Assembly (NCBI GenBank): GCA_028565715.1
Contig: JAOXYC010184245.1
Coordinates: forward strand, 1-18,672
Reading direction: 5' to 3'
Length of the DNA stretch: 18,672 bases
Origin: Phoronis pallida
Taxonomy: Eukaryota > Phoronida > Phoronidae
The position numbers and the translations under genes are program-made. The notes below the pieces were generated by a model. The model searched no databases. It was not told the origin of the DNA and saw only the letters and a program-made list of their open reading frames with translations. Positions 1 to 12,200 of the stretch are shown here, piece after piece. The number at the start of each line of letters is the position of its first letter. The stretch's first letter is position 1.

Positions 1-140
1 ACCGACCGACGACCTACACGAATTAAAAAAAAAATCTTCCGCCCCTAGGGGTACGTTTTTTGCTGGAATAGCCCTAACAAGGAAATGGGGAAAAGAGGTG
101 ATTTTGGGGAAAGCTTAGAACTCTTTATATCATTTTACAA

Positions 141-465
141 TGAGTGGAACAGATGCAATGTCACATTGTGGTCATTCCAGACAACTAGGAAATAGAGAAA
201 ATGAATGACTGAGGTTGGAGAAAAAATGCTTAGAATTAGAAATCCAGGCCTTTATGTGTGAGAAGTCCTTAAAGCAAACAAGGAGGCTATGTGTGAGAAG
301 TCCTTAAAGCAAACAAGGAGGCCTGTGTTTGATTCCAGGTCGAGTTCCTGGTTATTCTGTCTTTTCAAAAACATTTCCCTATCTTTTATCACCGTAACGA
401 ATGGAACAGATGTAGTGCATGTAACATTGTGGTCATTCTAGACCAGCCAGGTAATGAGCAAAACA
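141..465 (+). repeat. diverged direct repeat pair (about 141-205 and 395-465)
   Basis: Both copies share the core tggaacagatg, a variable few bases, then acattgtggtcattc and a downstream ag-ga/gt-aat-gag pattern. They differ by scattered substitutions and small indels, so this is an old duplication. The sequence between them contains the 35-bp tandem repeat. The copies may be the ends or internal repeats of one unidentified element. Confidence 0.6.
253..322 (+). repeat. perfect 35-bp tandem duplication
   Basis: Two adjacent identical 35-bp units (253-287 and 288-322) begin tatgtgtgagaagtcc and end aacaaggaggc. No mismatch is visible, so the duplication is recent or the copies are being homogenised. 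It lies in non-coding sequence. Confidence 0.9.
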
Positions 466-3211
466 GGCCAGAGTGCACGGAATTCCTTGAAATGTGCAAA
501 TTGTCCACATTCAGGTCACCTGGATTTACCCATCTCTTATGAGTAGCATATTCTTGAATTATTCAAATTCTGAATTCATTGTCACATATGAAGATGGCAG
601 AGATGTTGAGAAGACATTGACAGATGACCTTTGGAAATTGAGTGTTTAAGCAGAAGTGGCATGTGGCCGCTTTCCTTGATAATACAAGAAAAGACCTAGC
701 ATTTAATTTCAGTCTTTTTTCAAACTTTAACACTTTAACCATACCTGCTAACGACTAACTTTTTAAAGTTTTGGTCTGGAGATAAAAACTGATAAATTCT
801 ATAAACTCTTTTCATAAGAAGCCAAGATATTTTCATCTTAGAAATCAAATGCCATGTTCATTAGAATGGAGCTAATTTCCCAATGTCTGTGTGTGGGCAC
901 ATTGATTGAACAATTAGATTATTAGCCAAAACAATATGGGTCATGATTCTCAGTCTGTTAGTCCCACCATCCTGTTAAGTCACCAATGGTTGACTAGTTC
1001 TTCCAACTAATGTAATAAGACTGGTACCCAATGTCCAGCCAGGATGTGGTCAGTTTGAGGGCGTTGGAGGGGTCAGAATGTTTTTTGGCCTTGTGTAAAA
1101 TAATCAGTTCGGTCAACCATGTTCTAGTCTATTATCAATGGACTTCTTGACCTGAAAACTGATTTCAGTGGTCACTGTACTTGTTTGTACTGGGTCTCCC
1201 AATGCAAATAAAATTGTTCTCTATTGAAAATCAAAACAATTCTATATTTTCTGGGATTTTATTTCCAACCATCACATGTTGAAAATACATGCATTTAATG
1301 ATTTTTTACTGGGGGATATTGTGTCAAACCACAGAAAGATAGGAACAGAAGATATTGAAATTCCACTGGCCAATTCATAAATTCATAATTAAAAAATTCC
1401 AAGAGATTTGTAAAAAATTGAATATTTCCCTTTCGTGCATTTGGAAATTTTTTGCTTTTTGTGTGGAAGTTTCAAATTGACTACAAGGAAACCGGTTTAA
1501 GTCTCCAAGTCTCCGTCCAAACAAAATACCGTACCATTAGCATCCAGCACTTGTGTAAATACACTTTAGCACTCACGATCTCACGAAGTCCTCTTATTCT
1601 ACATACAGGATGTAGATGACCCATTATACTAAATCTGTTTTGATGACATTTTGTTTTCAATCTCTCAAAAACTGAATGAGAAGGAAATGGGTTGCACTTT
1701 TCCCTGACAGTTGTTTAGTTGTGCTGGGATAATTGAAATGTGTGGTTTGGAAGTGTGCCGATGTCATTAGTCTCTGCTTATAATTACCCATTTAATGAAC
1801 ATATCTCTAACATTAATGTTAAAACTGGACCACAAAATGGGATAAAAAATGGAATTTTCCTGATTTGGGATGCAAGGTTTTTTCTTTATACTCTCATTTG
1901 CAGTGTTTTTTTTTTATCTCTGTTGAGTAATTCTAATCAGCAGACAACCTCTGGAAGACAAAAACATCTATCTCATGATAATTGTTACACAAATCTAAAA
2001 GTTCGGTGACGTAGGTTTTGACCTTGTGCCCATTAACATAAGTACTCTCTTGAACTGTTTTTGTTTATATGGGGTAGGGATGTACATAGACATGTAGTGA
2101 CCCAGCCCATATACACATATATGAACCATGGCTAGGGGCAGTTTGTCTAAACATCACCTTAAATTGTATATACAATCTGCCATTGTGGAACCACAGTAAA
2201 CACCCATTATGTATAATTCTTTGAAAACTGGAATCATTTACATCAGTTCCAAGGAAAAATATCTGTGGTTCAGAAAATTGGCACACTATTTAGATAATAT
2301 GATACAAGCAATGTTAAAAATGATATCGAAAAATGCAGAATATAACAACTTTCTATATTGAGATTTTACTGTATTTGGCCACCCTGGACAAGTGACATTG
2401 AACACAAATCATTGTTGTTTTATCTTAAATGAGTTGATAAGAAATTGGAACCTGATAACCCCATGACAAAAAGTCTTGTGACCGTTTGATCTGATCGGAA
2501 GTGCTTATCTTTATTGGGTCAGATTCATTCATTGTTTGTGTTTGTTTAAAGAATTAGATCTCATTAATTCGTTAATTACTTTCTATAATAAATGACGCAC
2601 ACACGGCTTCCAGTGCAAGGGCTTACAAAAACATTTTTCTGTGTTTTTTCATGCACGGGCCGTGCGGTAGTGGATATAGATTATTTGCTATTAAAAAACT
2701 TTTATAAAAAAAAACTAAGAAAAACAATTAAAGAAATTTATGGTAGGGCCCTATAAAATGGTGAAATCTTGGATACACACATGGAATACACATTGGCCAT
2801 AAAATAGATGACATGTGATGTGCACTCAACCCTGGGGGTAAAGGATTAAATGTGAGTTGAGGCAAAAGGCCACTATAAAAGTTTTGTTCCCTCCTATAAA
2901 ATTCCTATTAACAATATTGCCAATGAATCACAGACTAATGGCCTCACTATTCTTATTATGATCACCCATGGTCTCTAAATAGTGCTGAAGACTATAACCT
3001 TCCTACACATTTATGATTGTTATTGTCACAGGTTTCCTGATCAAAGGCTTCAAGCTGTGGTGCCTCTTTGATTTACCTGTGTGAATGGGGTCTGTTTATT
3101 ACACAACCATGTGATACAGGTAGTTTATTATTGTGTTGGGACAGGGTGGAGGTGGGTTGTTTGTTCAAAAGTGGGTGACTTATTTAATGTGGATATGGTT
3201 TATTCTTGCAG

Positions 3212-3275
3212 GAACAACCCCAAGATTGATCTCATGTCAAAGGGAAGAACCAAGTTCAACATGGACCCTAAAAAG
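3212..3275 (+). CDS. CYTH: cytohesin exon A: linker and start of Sec7 domain
   Basis: The acceptor is tattcttgcag and the donor is AAG|gtaaca. One leading base completes a split codon. The exon then encodes 21 residues ending in [13 protein letters not shown], which matches the cytohesin segment with the pattern [11 protein letters not shown] just before the first Sec7 helices. It ends in phase 0. This is the first exon visible, not the first exon of the gene: nothing upstream provides an initiator with a coiled coil. The in-frame ATG in this exon is unlikely to be the natural start, because the split codon and strong acceptor show that the reading frame enters from upstream. Confidence 0.9.
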
Positions 3276-6200
3276 GTAACATATATATTTTTTTCATAAC
3301 CATCTCATTCTGGTCCCAAACAGATGAAAGCTGGTTTCATATGCCATATACAATAGTAGATATTGGTATCAAAGGGACAGTGGTTGGACATATGATAAAC
3401 TTCTGTGAAGTTTCATCCAAAACATCGTAAAACTGTTGAGAAATATAATATTTGATCAGGCTCCTCATTTCGTGGTAATCCTTGCAGAGTTCTCAGAAAT
3501 CAATTATATTCATCAGTTTCTATAACTGGCTGACCATTACCAGGTTGTAATTGAGTTATGAAATGAAGAGGGATGATTAGGAATTGTGGACAAGCTGTAA
3601 ACAACCCTGGATTCCACTACCCTGTGACAAGGATTCATGGCAAACATTTTGCAGAATTAAAACTTTTTAATTTGTACCACCAATTGAATGTGAAATTTGG
3701 GACATTGGTTATGCATATATGACTTGATAAAAGAGGGTTTTAACCAATAAATGGAATTTAATCTAATGAACAGTAGAACGATTTTTAAAATTATGGTGTT
3801 ATGAAGTGTTCTCTTTCGACTTTTTGGGTGTATTCGGTTAGACAGCACTTAATTCTGTTTTTTGATAAATATCTTCATGGTCTTTAGAATCTCTTGGTGG
3901 TCCAATACACAGTTTAAAAATTAGTTAATAAATCTATAAATAAAACAATATTTCTTTGTTCTTTTCCAAAAAGGGCATCGGTTCATGGGTTCATGGCCGC
4001 ATGATATTCTTTTAAACTTTCATGTTTTAACTGAAGGATTTAATAGTTTCTTTGAAGGTTTTGTTTAAAAAAGACAAGACTGATATTATTTACAGAAAAC
4101 AGATTTGTCACAACCGATGCCTCTTGTCCACAGTCAAAGGTTGTGTAAATATTTTTCCATTAAATGATTTTACCAGGTTTATTTTATAGACTAATTACTG
4201 GCTTCACACAAACACAGATTAGCATATAAACACTGCGGAGGGCTTAATCTAAGTAACAGCTAATCCTCAGACCAATCGTGACATATTAGCTGTATGAAAC
4301 AAAACAACCAGCTTGTAAATTTTATTTTTCAAAAATATTAACTAATTGTGAGTTTTTCTGTAGATTTTAAATGTAGACAAGATCCCATTGTTCTTGTTTG
4401 CTCCAAGAGAGTTAGATTTCCGTGTTTGTTTAGAAAGGTGGTATTGACCTGATTAAATTAATTAACAGATTATGAAAGTTTGTGTGTTTAAGGGAAAAAT
4501 GACAACAAACTTTGGTAGAGTACTGATCCTTTATTTTGTTTGTATCTCGTCCTGTTGTGACAAACAGTTTGCTCAGAAGATTTGTAGATACCCACATGGC
4601 GGTCTGCCACAATATACCATGTTGATTGTGGCTTATTGGATTTTGCAAACAAGTCTTGTCTAAATATTGTTTAGGAGACCTGATCCTTTTGTTATTGCTT
4701 GTATCTATTTTGGAGGATGGTTTTGACTACCACTGTCCACCAACACCATTGCTACTAGGGGTGAAACAGTACTGGACTTGGTTGATACATTATTTGTACA
4801 CAGGTCTCTAGTTTGGTACGGTATCAGTTCAGTACATTTGCCACAATAAAAACAGTTATTTTTCATTTAAAAGGCTATTGCTTTTATCAGATAACATTTC
4901 ACTTTGGTTATGTCTCCTCAAGAAAAGAAACTTGAAATCAACAGAAACTCTGCTAACGAGTAGTTTTTCAACAGCGGAATTTGAATAATACTGATGCAAT
5001 ATAGTTTTCTATTAATAACTCATAAATTATCATCCGAACATAAATGCTAAGATGAGGAAAAAAATTATGTCCGCTCATTCTCAGTCCAATCAGATCTTAT
5101 TTCATTGTCTTGCTTCATTCTTAATTATGGTTTCATTTGATGTTGGTCGATTGACCAGTCCTTCAACAGTTTATGCAAACATCTTCAGATAAATTGTGAA
5201 AAAATAATTAAATGTTGTGGCTATAATGCAATTGCTATGATACCCTGAATGAATTGATCTCCTTTGGAAATAATCAGATTCGCTCCATTATAGGATGCTG
5301 TGATGATCGCATCTGGCTTTTTCTTTGTTTAGTTCTACCTGATTTCGTTCAAAGCCATTTGCACTGCTGTAAAAACATTTGAGATCAAGATTTGAGCTTG
5401 TCAGATACATTAATAAATACAGATGATCATACCCAGATGACTGTCCTGCTGACCATATACTTTATCACTAACCCGGTTGACTTAGAATTGTATTAATTAA
5501 TTAATCATTTAATTAGCCATGCTGTGTTCGAGTACTGTAGCCATGGTGACATGCACTCGTTGGCTACAGGATTATGTAATTTAATGACATATTTGCTAAT
5601 TAGTGTCTTATATATTTCATGTTTTATTGTTTTGATAAAGATGAGTAAAAATGCCTTTGGCAAAATGTTCTTGGAAAGCAACATGTTGCTTGGTGAAATG
5701 TGTTCACAGTTCATAACTTTTGATTGTAAATTTAAACTGTCCAATCAAAAGATTAAAGTTTTCAGCAGAATCTGAAGCCCTTTTAACAAGCTTGTCCTTT
5801 TAAAAAAACTAACTGTTAACGGTTAAAGTTACTATCTCTGCTTTGGTCCAAATCCAGCGTCAAAACGCAAATCTTGTGTACAAGTCCTTTATTGAACATT
5901 ACTTGAGTAAAAAAAAATTTAAAAAACAAAGGACTCGGTACACAAAATTTCTAGTTGATTTGCGTTTGATGCCAGATTTTGGCCAACACAGAGATAGTTA
6001 CTTTAATCTTTTCCAGTTGTTTTGTGATCAGAAAATTATGATAATTTGACACAATATGTTTATTTGAACACATGAATAAATATTGAATCATTTCAGGGTA
6101 TTGAGTTCTTAATTGACAATGGAATCCTGAAGGACAACCCCGAGGCAGTAGCAGATTTTCTACACAAGGGGGAGGGACTATACAAGACTTCTATTGGAAA

Positions 6201-9200
6201 CTACCTCGGAGAAAAGTAAGAAAATTGTAGAATTAACAATACTACCGTATAAGTTTTTTAATGAAACATGGCACTGATTTTTTCAGGAAAAACTCATTGA
6301 TTGATCTGATAAGGACATTTATAACATACTGTTTTCAATGCCTACCAAAAACAAATACATGTGTGCATGACTTTCTTCCAATAAGAACACTTAATCATGG
6401 AGAGAATTGGAACTGGGACCAGTGGCTCCACATGTAGTATTTGCAGTTACGTGTACTTTTCAAAAATAGACCTATGATGTCATTAGGTACATGGTGAACA
6501 ACATGCTTCTAAACTCAGATTTTCCCTCTTGATGGTTCATCACCATGGCATTCTTTTTGACACTAATCCTTGGACTACCTGGTGATCCCGGCTGGTTACT
6601 ATTTTAATGCTTTCAGTGATTTCCTAAGATAGGTTGTAATTAGCTGTAATTAACTCGCTTTTCAAATTGTTTTGAAATGTTTCATGTCTTCAGACTTGAC
6701 ACCTTGCTGTTTGTTGGTGACAAGGCATAGATCAGATTCCCTTTAAATAAAATCAGTTACGATCTGAAATTTTATTCATTTAGTGGGAAATGAAAATGCA
6801 CTCAAATTATATATGTGGAGTCACTGGCTTTTTGAAAAAGCTTGAATTTGACCAATGTAATTCAATTTGCAAAAATGAAGCCAATATACATGTTTCTAAC
6901 CTATCCTCATATCCAATATGGTTTTAGTTTTTTGGTACCACAGGCTTGCTTTTATTCTCTGGAACTCCTTGCTACTCAAAATATGATCTGGCATCTCTGG
7001 TTTCCACCCACTAGAAGCACAAAATTTGGCAAACCCAGAGTTCAAATGTTGTCCAGTTTCAAATGAAGGCAGCCTTATGAAACTAGAGTTTGATAAAAGT
7101 GTTAATTAACTTGTTCAATTATGGAATGGCAAACAAGTTTGTTTTTTACAATATTTAAAGTGTCCATAAATGATTTAATCATAATTTCAAAATGTTAAAA
7201 ATAGCTGTGTCTTAAATTTGTATGTACAGTTTTGTTGCCATATTTTAGTTTATTATTTAAAGTGTATAATTTCATTTTCCCATTTTTAACATTGAAAGTG
7301 TTGAACTTTATTCTGTTTGTCACAATGTCAAATTTCATAAAAAACTTGACTTAATTGATCAAGTGTTTAACCACATTCCTGCTTTTAACACAGGAAGTCG
7401 AGTTGATTTGATCCTGGTGATCAGGTGACAATAATATGTGTAGACTGCTTGTGTGGGGGGCACTTGAGTTGCAGGATGAAAGTGAAAATTCAAAAAATTG
7501 ACCGTTATAGTCAACAATGTTGAATATACCGTACACACCCTGGTATAAGCCCATGGGCTTGTAGATTGGGAATGCCAAAAAATGGGTGGGCTTATACCAG
7601 ATTGTGTTAATACAGACATTCATATACAAGCATAAAACTGAGATCTTATCCAAAAAGGCGGTGGGCTTATACCCAAGTGTGTGCGGTATTTGTTATCAGT
7701 AAAAAAGGCATTTAAAAACAGTTCATGATATGAATTAGAATTCAAGGTGAGCTTAAGAATGATGCTTGACCAAGTTATGTGTAACTAGCGAATGTTACAA
7801 TGTTATTTAATATTTATAGATCTTATTATTGCGTTCTCATTACAGGAATGACTTCAATCTGACAGTTCTGAAAGAATTTGTAAACAAACATGAATTCTCA
7901 GGCATGATACTGGTCCAGGCACTCAGGTGAGTTTGTGTTTGAAATTCTGGTACCACTAGAAACATCCTGTCTGCTGTGGGCAAAATCAAAGTACACACAG
8001 CACAAAATGTATTTCATAAGATAACATTGTAAAGTTGACGGTTTTGATAGTTAAGAGTCTCTTGATTTGCCATATTGATTAAATTGTTTGTCGATTTTGT
8101 ACAATCTAAGGAACTCAGCTCAATAAAGTCTAGTCATAGCTGAGGATGTAGTTATGTTACGATGTGAAAATTATATTATTGAAAATTCCGGTAAAAGCTC
8201 TCCATTTTCAGACAAAAATGATAACAAAACTTCCTCATCATCACTTTTTGTTCTTGATGAGTTTGATAAAATGAAAATCTTTTGACAAATTTGAATTGAT
8301 TGATTTTGATCTATATAATATTTGTGTCTAAAAATGACGAGCTTGTGAGTAGTCTTCTTGTCTGACCGAAAGTTTCCAGAGTGTACATTTCATTATAGTT
8401 CTAATTGTATTCAAAGAATGACTTGTTGATTTCAGACAATTCCTTTGGAGTTTCCGCCTTCCTGGTGAAGCACAAAAGATTGACAGAATGATGGAAGCAT
8501 TTGCACAGCGTTACTGTGATCTGAACGAGGGCATGTTCCAAACTACAGGTAAAACAAAACTGCATATGACCTTTATTTGGTTTTGATTGAATTTATTATT
8601 GTTTAGCCAGATACGTTTTAACCATGTGGTTGCTTTCAATATTTCTGTTACAGAAACCCAGCAGTGAAAATTCCGTCCTGAAATTTCAAAATCTGCCCTG
8701 ATCAATACAATCAAGTTAAGATCAATACTAATTACCCAAGCAAGCTACTTTCAAAAGCATGATATATATCTCAACTTTCAATATATAGAGATTATCATCT
8801 GTTGCGATACTTGATTATAAAAAATTATGAATCTGTTCCAGCAACCATTTTGGTCACATCACATGAAAAATGTATCGTATCTTGGCTAGCTGGCTCCGTA
8901 AGATCAGTGGTAGAGCCTCTGTCTAGTAATCAGAAGGTCATGGGTTCGAGCCCCAGCCAGGCCATGAAACATTTTTCAAAAACATTTTCCTCAGTTGAGG
9001 GAATCAGGTCACGTGATGTGACCAAAATGGTTGCTGGAACAGATTTATAATTATTTATTATTTCTCAACTTTATTATCTGAAATAATCATGACGGAGGAA
9101 ACAGAAGTGACTTTGGCTGTAGTTCTGGTGGAATTTAACAAACAAAACACCTACCACCACTACTTTATTTAAACAGAAGTTGATATCCATGCCATATTAT

Positions 9201-12200
9201 AATCTATATGGAGTTTCATCATTGAAAACTTTCAACCAGCCTTTAAACTTTACCTGTGAATAAACATTTAAGTTAGTAATATCCCAATTTCTGTTTCAGA
9301 TACGTGCTATGTTCTATCATTCGCTATCATCATGTTGAACACAAGTCTACACAACCCTTCAGTCAGAGATAAACCAGACGTTGAGAAGTTTATATCAATG
9401 AACCGAGGCATAAATGATGGCGGTGATCTACCTAGGGAATTACTGGTTGTAAGTTCTCTAAAATATTGGAAGACATTTATTGATAACCTTTACCCTACGG
9501 TTGCCAAAAATAATTAATCTTTAGGTTTAAGAGGCTAACTTAGCATGTTTTTTTAGAAAAAGATTATCAGAGCTATAGGCAAACATACATTTTTATCTAG
9601 CTTCGAGTTTGATGTAGTATTTTTAAGCAACATGTTTAGCATGTTAGCTTTGCTGAGGTGCTGCCAAAGCCAGTAAGGTTCTCAGTCATTTGGCAAATAC
9701 ATGAACCAATATTTTTGTCTCGAGTATTTGATAAGTTTCCATGAAAAGTCATTAATTATCTACTTCAAATACTCATTGAATTCACAATTGTTTATTGAAT
9801 AATGACTTTAATGTACTATAGAGCTTGTACGACAGTATAAAGAAGGAGCCATTCAAGATTCCCGAAGATGATGGCAATGATTTGATGCACACGTTCTTTA
9901 ACCCGGACAAAGAGGGCTGGCTGTGGAAACAAGGTATTGTATCCGGGTCTCCGGGTGGGAGTGACGACACAAACTGAGAACTATGATGATTTGATTAGGT
10001 CACAAAAACTGTGGTCACACATGCACTTTATATGGGGTAATTGACACTGGGCAAATATGGCTTTGGGGATGTGACTTCAAATTTACCACTGTGTCGAAAA
10101 GTAGATGTGGAACATGTTTATGGACAAGCACCCATGAAACTGATAACCTGGGGCCTGTTCTATGGAAGTGATTTCAAGTTGAAATGTGTTCAAATGTCAA
10201 CTTAAAATCATCTTCACGAAACTGATCCCTGAAGATGAATCCATTAAAATTATTGTTCTTTCACAAATCACATTGTATTTGAGAACAGACATAAGAGCAT
10301 TTTCACTGAAATTTGCCAAACTTTTGTTTTCAACACAGAAAATCGTATCTTTTTGGAAGGAATTCTTTCGTTTATTAATTGCGGTGTCAATTTATGCCAG
10401 ATCAAGTGACTGTGTGAACCTTACCTTATACTCAAAAATCTTTTGGAAGTTTGAAATACATGTTGTTTGGGGATTAACTAATTTCAGAACCGAAGATGTT
10501 CTACATGAAGTTAAAAAAGGAATTTACACATGTGGTGTGTTTGATGGGATGTTTCGTTTTGCTTCATAGTTGTCAGTTGTGTTGTCATAGTGATTGTTCA
10601 TTGTCATGGTGATGATTTATCACTGTTGGTTGCAGTATGCAAATTGTATTGTGCATATTTTATGAAAGTACATCTTGGATACTTTTGAAGTCTTCAAAGC
10701 TCACTTGTTATTTGAATACATCTTGAGTTTGAACCATTTATTTTAGGTTGCTTATTCTTCTTTGTCCCAAATTTCAAAAAAATCTTTCCATCTTTTTCTT
10801 TTATATTTTTTCACGTCTATCTATTTCTCTTTTGTAGTTTACTCTCAGTTTAGTCCTAGCTAAACCTTCTTTACATAAGTTATTATTAAACTATATGCTA
10901 GATACTGTCTTAATCTAAAATGAAAGAGAAATTATACAAATTTAGTAGATTTAGTTTAGAGCTTGGCTTCTAAGCGTTACTTGTGATATTTGGTTGTCCC
11001 GTTTTCTGTTGTTTTGAAATTTACAATGCGGTTGATTGTGTGTCGCTCATTATATTCGAAATACAATCATCTAACATTATTTAACATAGAAATAATCAAA
11101 ATGAATTGAATTGAATTTCTCAAAGTTTCTTTCACTGTATTAAGAAAACTCGAAACTTATAAAGTTGTTTACTGTAATTTTGTTGCACACAATATTAAGA
11201 ATTGGGGTCAAAATCTTGAAACGTCTCAATTTAAACATATTTTTTCTGAGTTTAACGATGACATTGTTTACAAAACTGAAAACACATTTTTTGTAGGGTA
11301 TTACAAATTACTGATTGTATCTCCTTCATCCTACATGTGTTCTGCACCTTAACCCACTGCCTTTGTAAAACCAACCGCTTATATGTAAAACCCACCGTTA
11401 TTGTAAAACCCACTGCTATTGTACAACCCACAGCAAATGTAAAACCTACTGCTTTATATGTGTTCACATTTTGTATGTCACTGCAGAAATATACATGGTG
11501 GGTCGTTAATTAATTTTTTTGCAACAAATGTTTTCATATTTTGGGGCTTATTAAGCATGCATTTTATGCCTTTTATTTTTGTTCAAAAATTTAAGTTAAC
11601 CTGGGTTTATCAGTTGATTTCACTAAGTTTATTTCAGCTTCTTTAAGTATTTTTACACAACAATCGTGGCAATGATTATGTATTCTTTGTCATTTTGAGC
11701 TTACATTGATTTGCTTAAACTGGTATTTTGGTTAATTGATCTACACAATTTACTGGTGGCTGAGTGAATGATTATACATTTCCAAGCTTATAATTGTTTA
11801 ATTTCAAAACCATGTATGCATTTGGCAATGCCTTATGATTGTCTAATTTCAAAACCATGTATGCATTTGACAATGCCCCATTGATGCGTTGTTCACAGCG
11901 CCTCCTGTTGGCTGTTCTTTGTGATGTTCGGCATGACCGAATGTTATCCTAATGTGTTGACTTGTTTTATTTCTGCAGGGGCGTCTAAACTGAGTAAGTC
12001 ACCTAAAGCATTGTGCACCTTTACAATATGCAATGTCAGAGCGCTGGTTACATTATGTGCCGTGCCGTGTTGTGGCTATCGTTTATTTCATCTGTATGCT
12101 GTCTTGTAAATGACAACTGCATGTGCATCGCTTATTTCAGAGACCGAGTCCCAGGAACAAAAACCACTTTGAAATGTTTGTGACAATTTGCCAATAGTAT

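Larger units (their letters stand above)
1..3211 (+). other. non-coding upstream region, probably 3' part of an intron
   Basis: No exon could be recognised here. The first clear exon begins at 3212 with a splice acceptor (tattcttgcag), so this stretch most likely belongs to the intron preceding it. I looked for the N-terminal cytohesin coiled coil (Glu/Lys/Leu-rich heptads) and did not see it. The sequence is AT-rich, with a perfect 35-bp tandem duplication at 253-322 and a diverged repeat pair at about 141-205 and 395-465. The first 60 bases (an accgaccgacgacctac stretch followed by a run of A) look like the end of an interspersed repeat, but I cannot name it. Open frames at 1740-2009 (+) and 2065-2286 (-) resemble no protein I know. 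Confidence 0.6.
8549..9299 (+). other. intron, 751 bp, containing a tRNA-like insert in an inverted repeat
   Basis: The boundaries are gtaaaa and ttctgtttcag. Its middle third is the composite element at 8816-9059. The remainder is unremarkable. Confidence 0.85.

Noticed and set aside
3081-3299. Open frame containing the first visible exon
   Set aside because: Only 3212-3275 is exon; the rest is intron on both sides. The upstream Met is not a credible start for cytohesin.
5524-5775. Open frame beginning [13 protein letters not shown], reminiscent of a tyrosine-kinase segment
   Set aside because: The likeness covers only about a dozen residues, the rest matches nothing in a kinase, and an overlapping frame runs on the other strand. 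Probably chance.
8884-8963. Functional tRNA-Thr gene
   Set aside because: Acceptor mismatches and an enlarged D region; it lies inside an inverted-repeat element.
9332-9517. Open frame starting at an internal Met of the Sec7 domain
   Set aside because: It is exon E read through its donor into the intron, not a separate gene.
10186-10569. 127-codon open frame, the longest in the window, in the large intron
   Set aside because: It starts inside a hairpin repeat, is AT-rich, shows no recognisable domain and lies between two firmly placed exons of the same transcript.
11252-11467. Minus-strand frame with Val-Gly-Phe-Thr repeats
   Set aside because: The repetition comes from the 18-20 bp minisatellite; no signal peptide or conserved domain.
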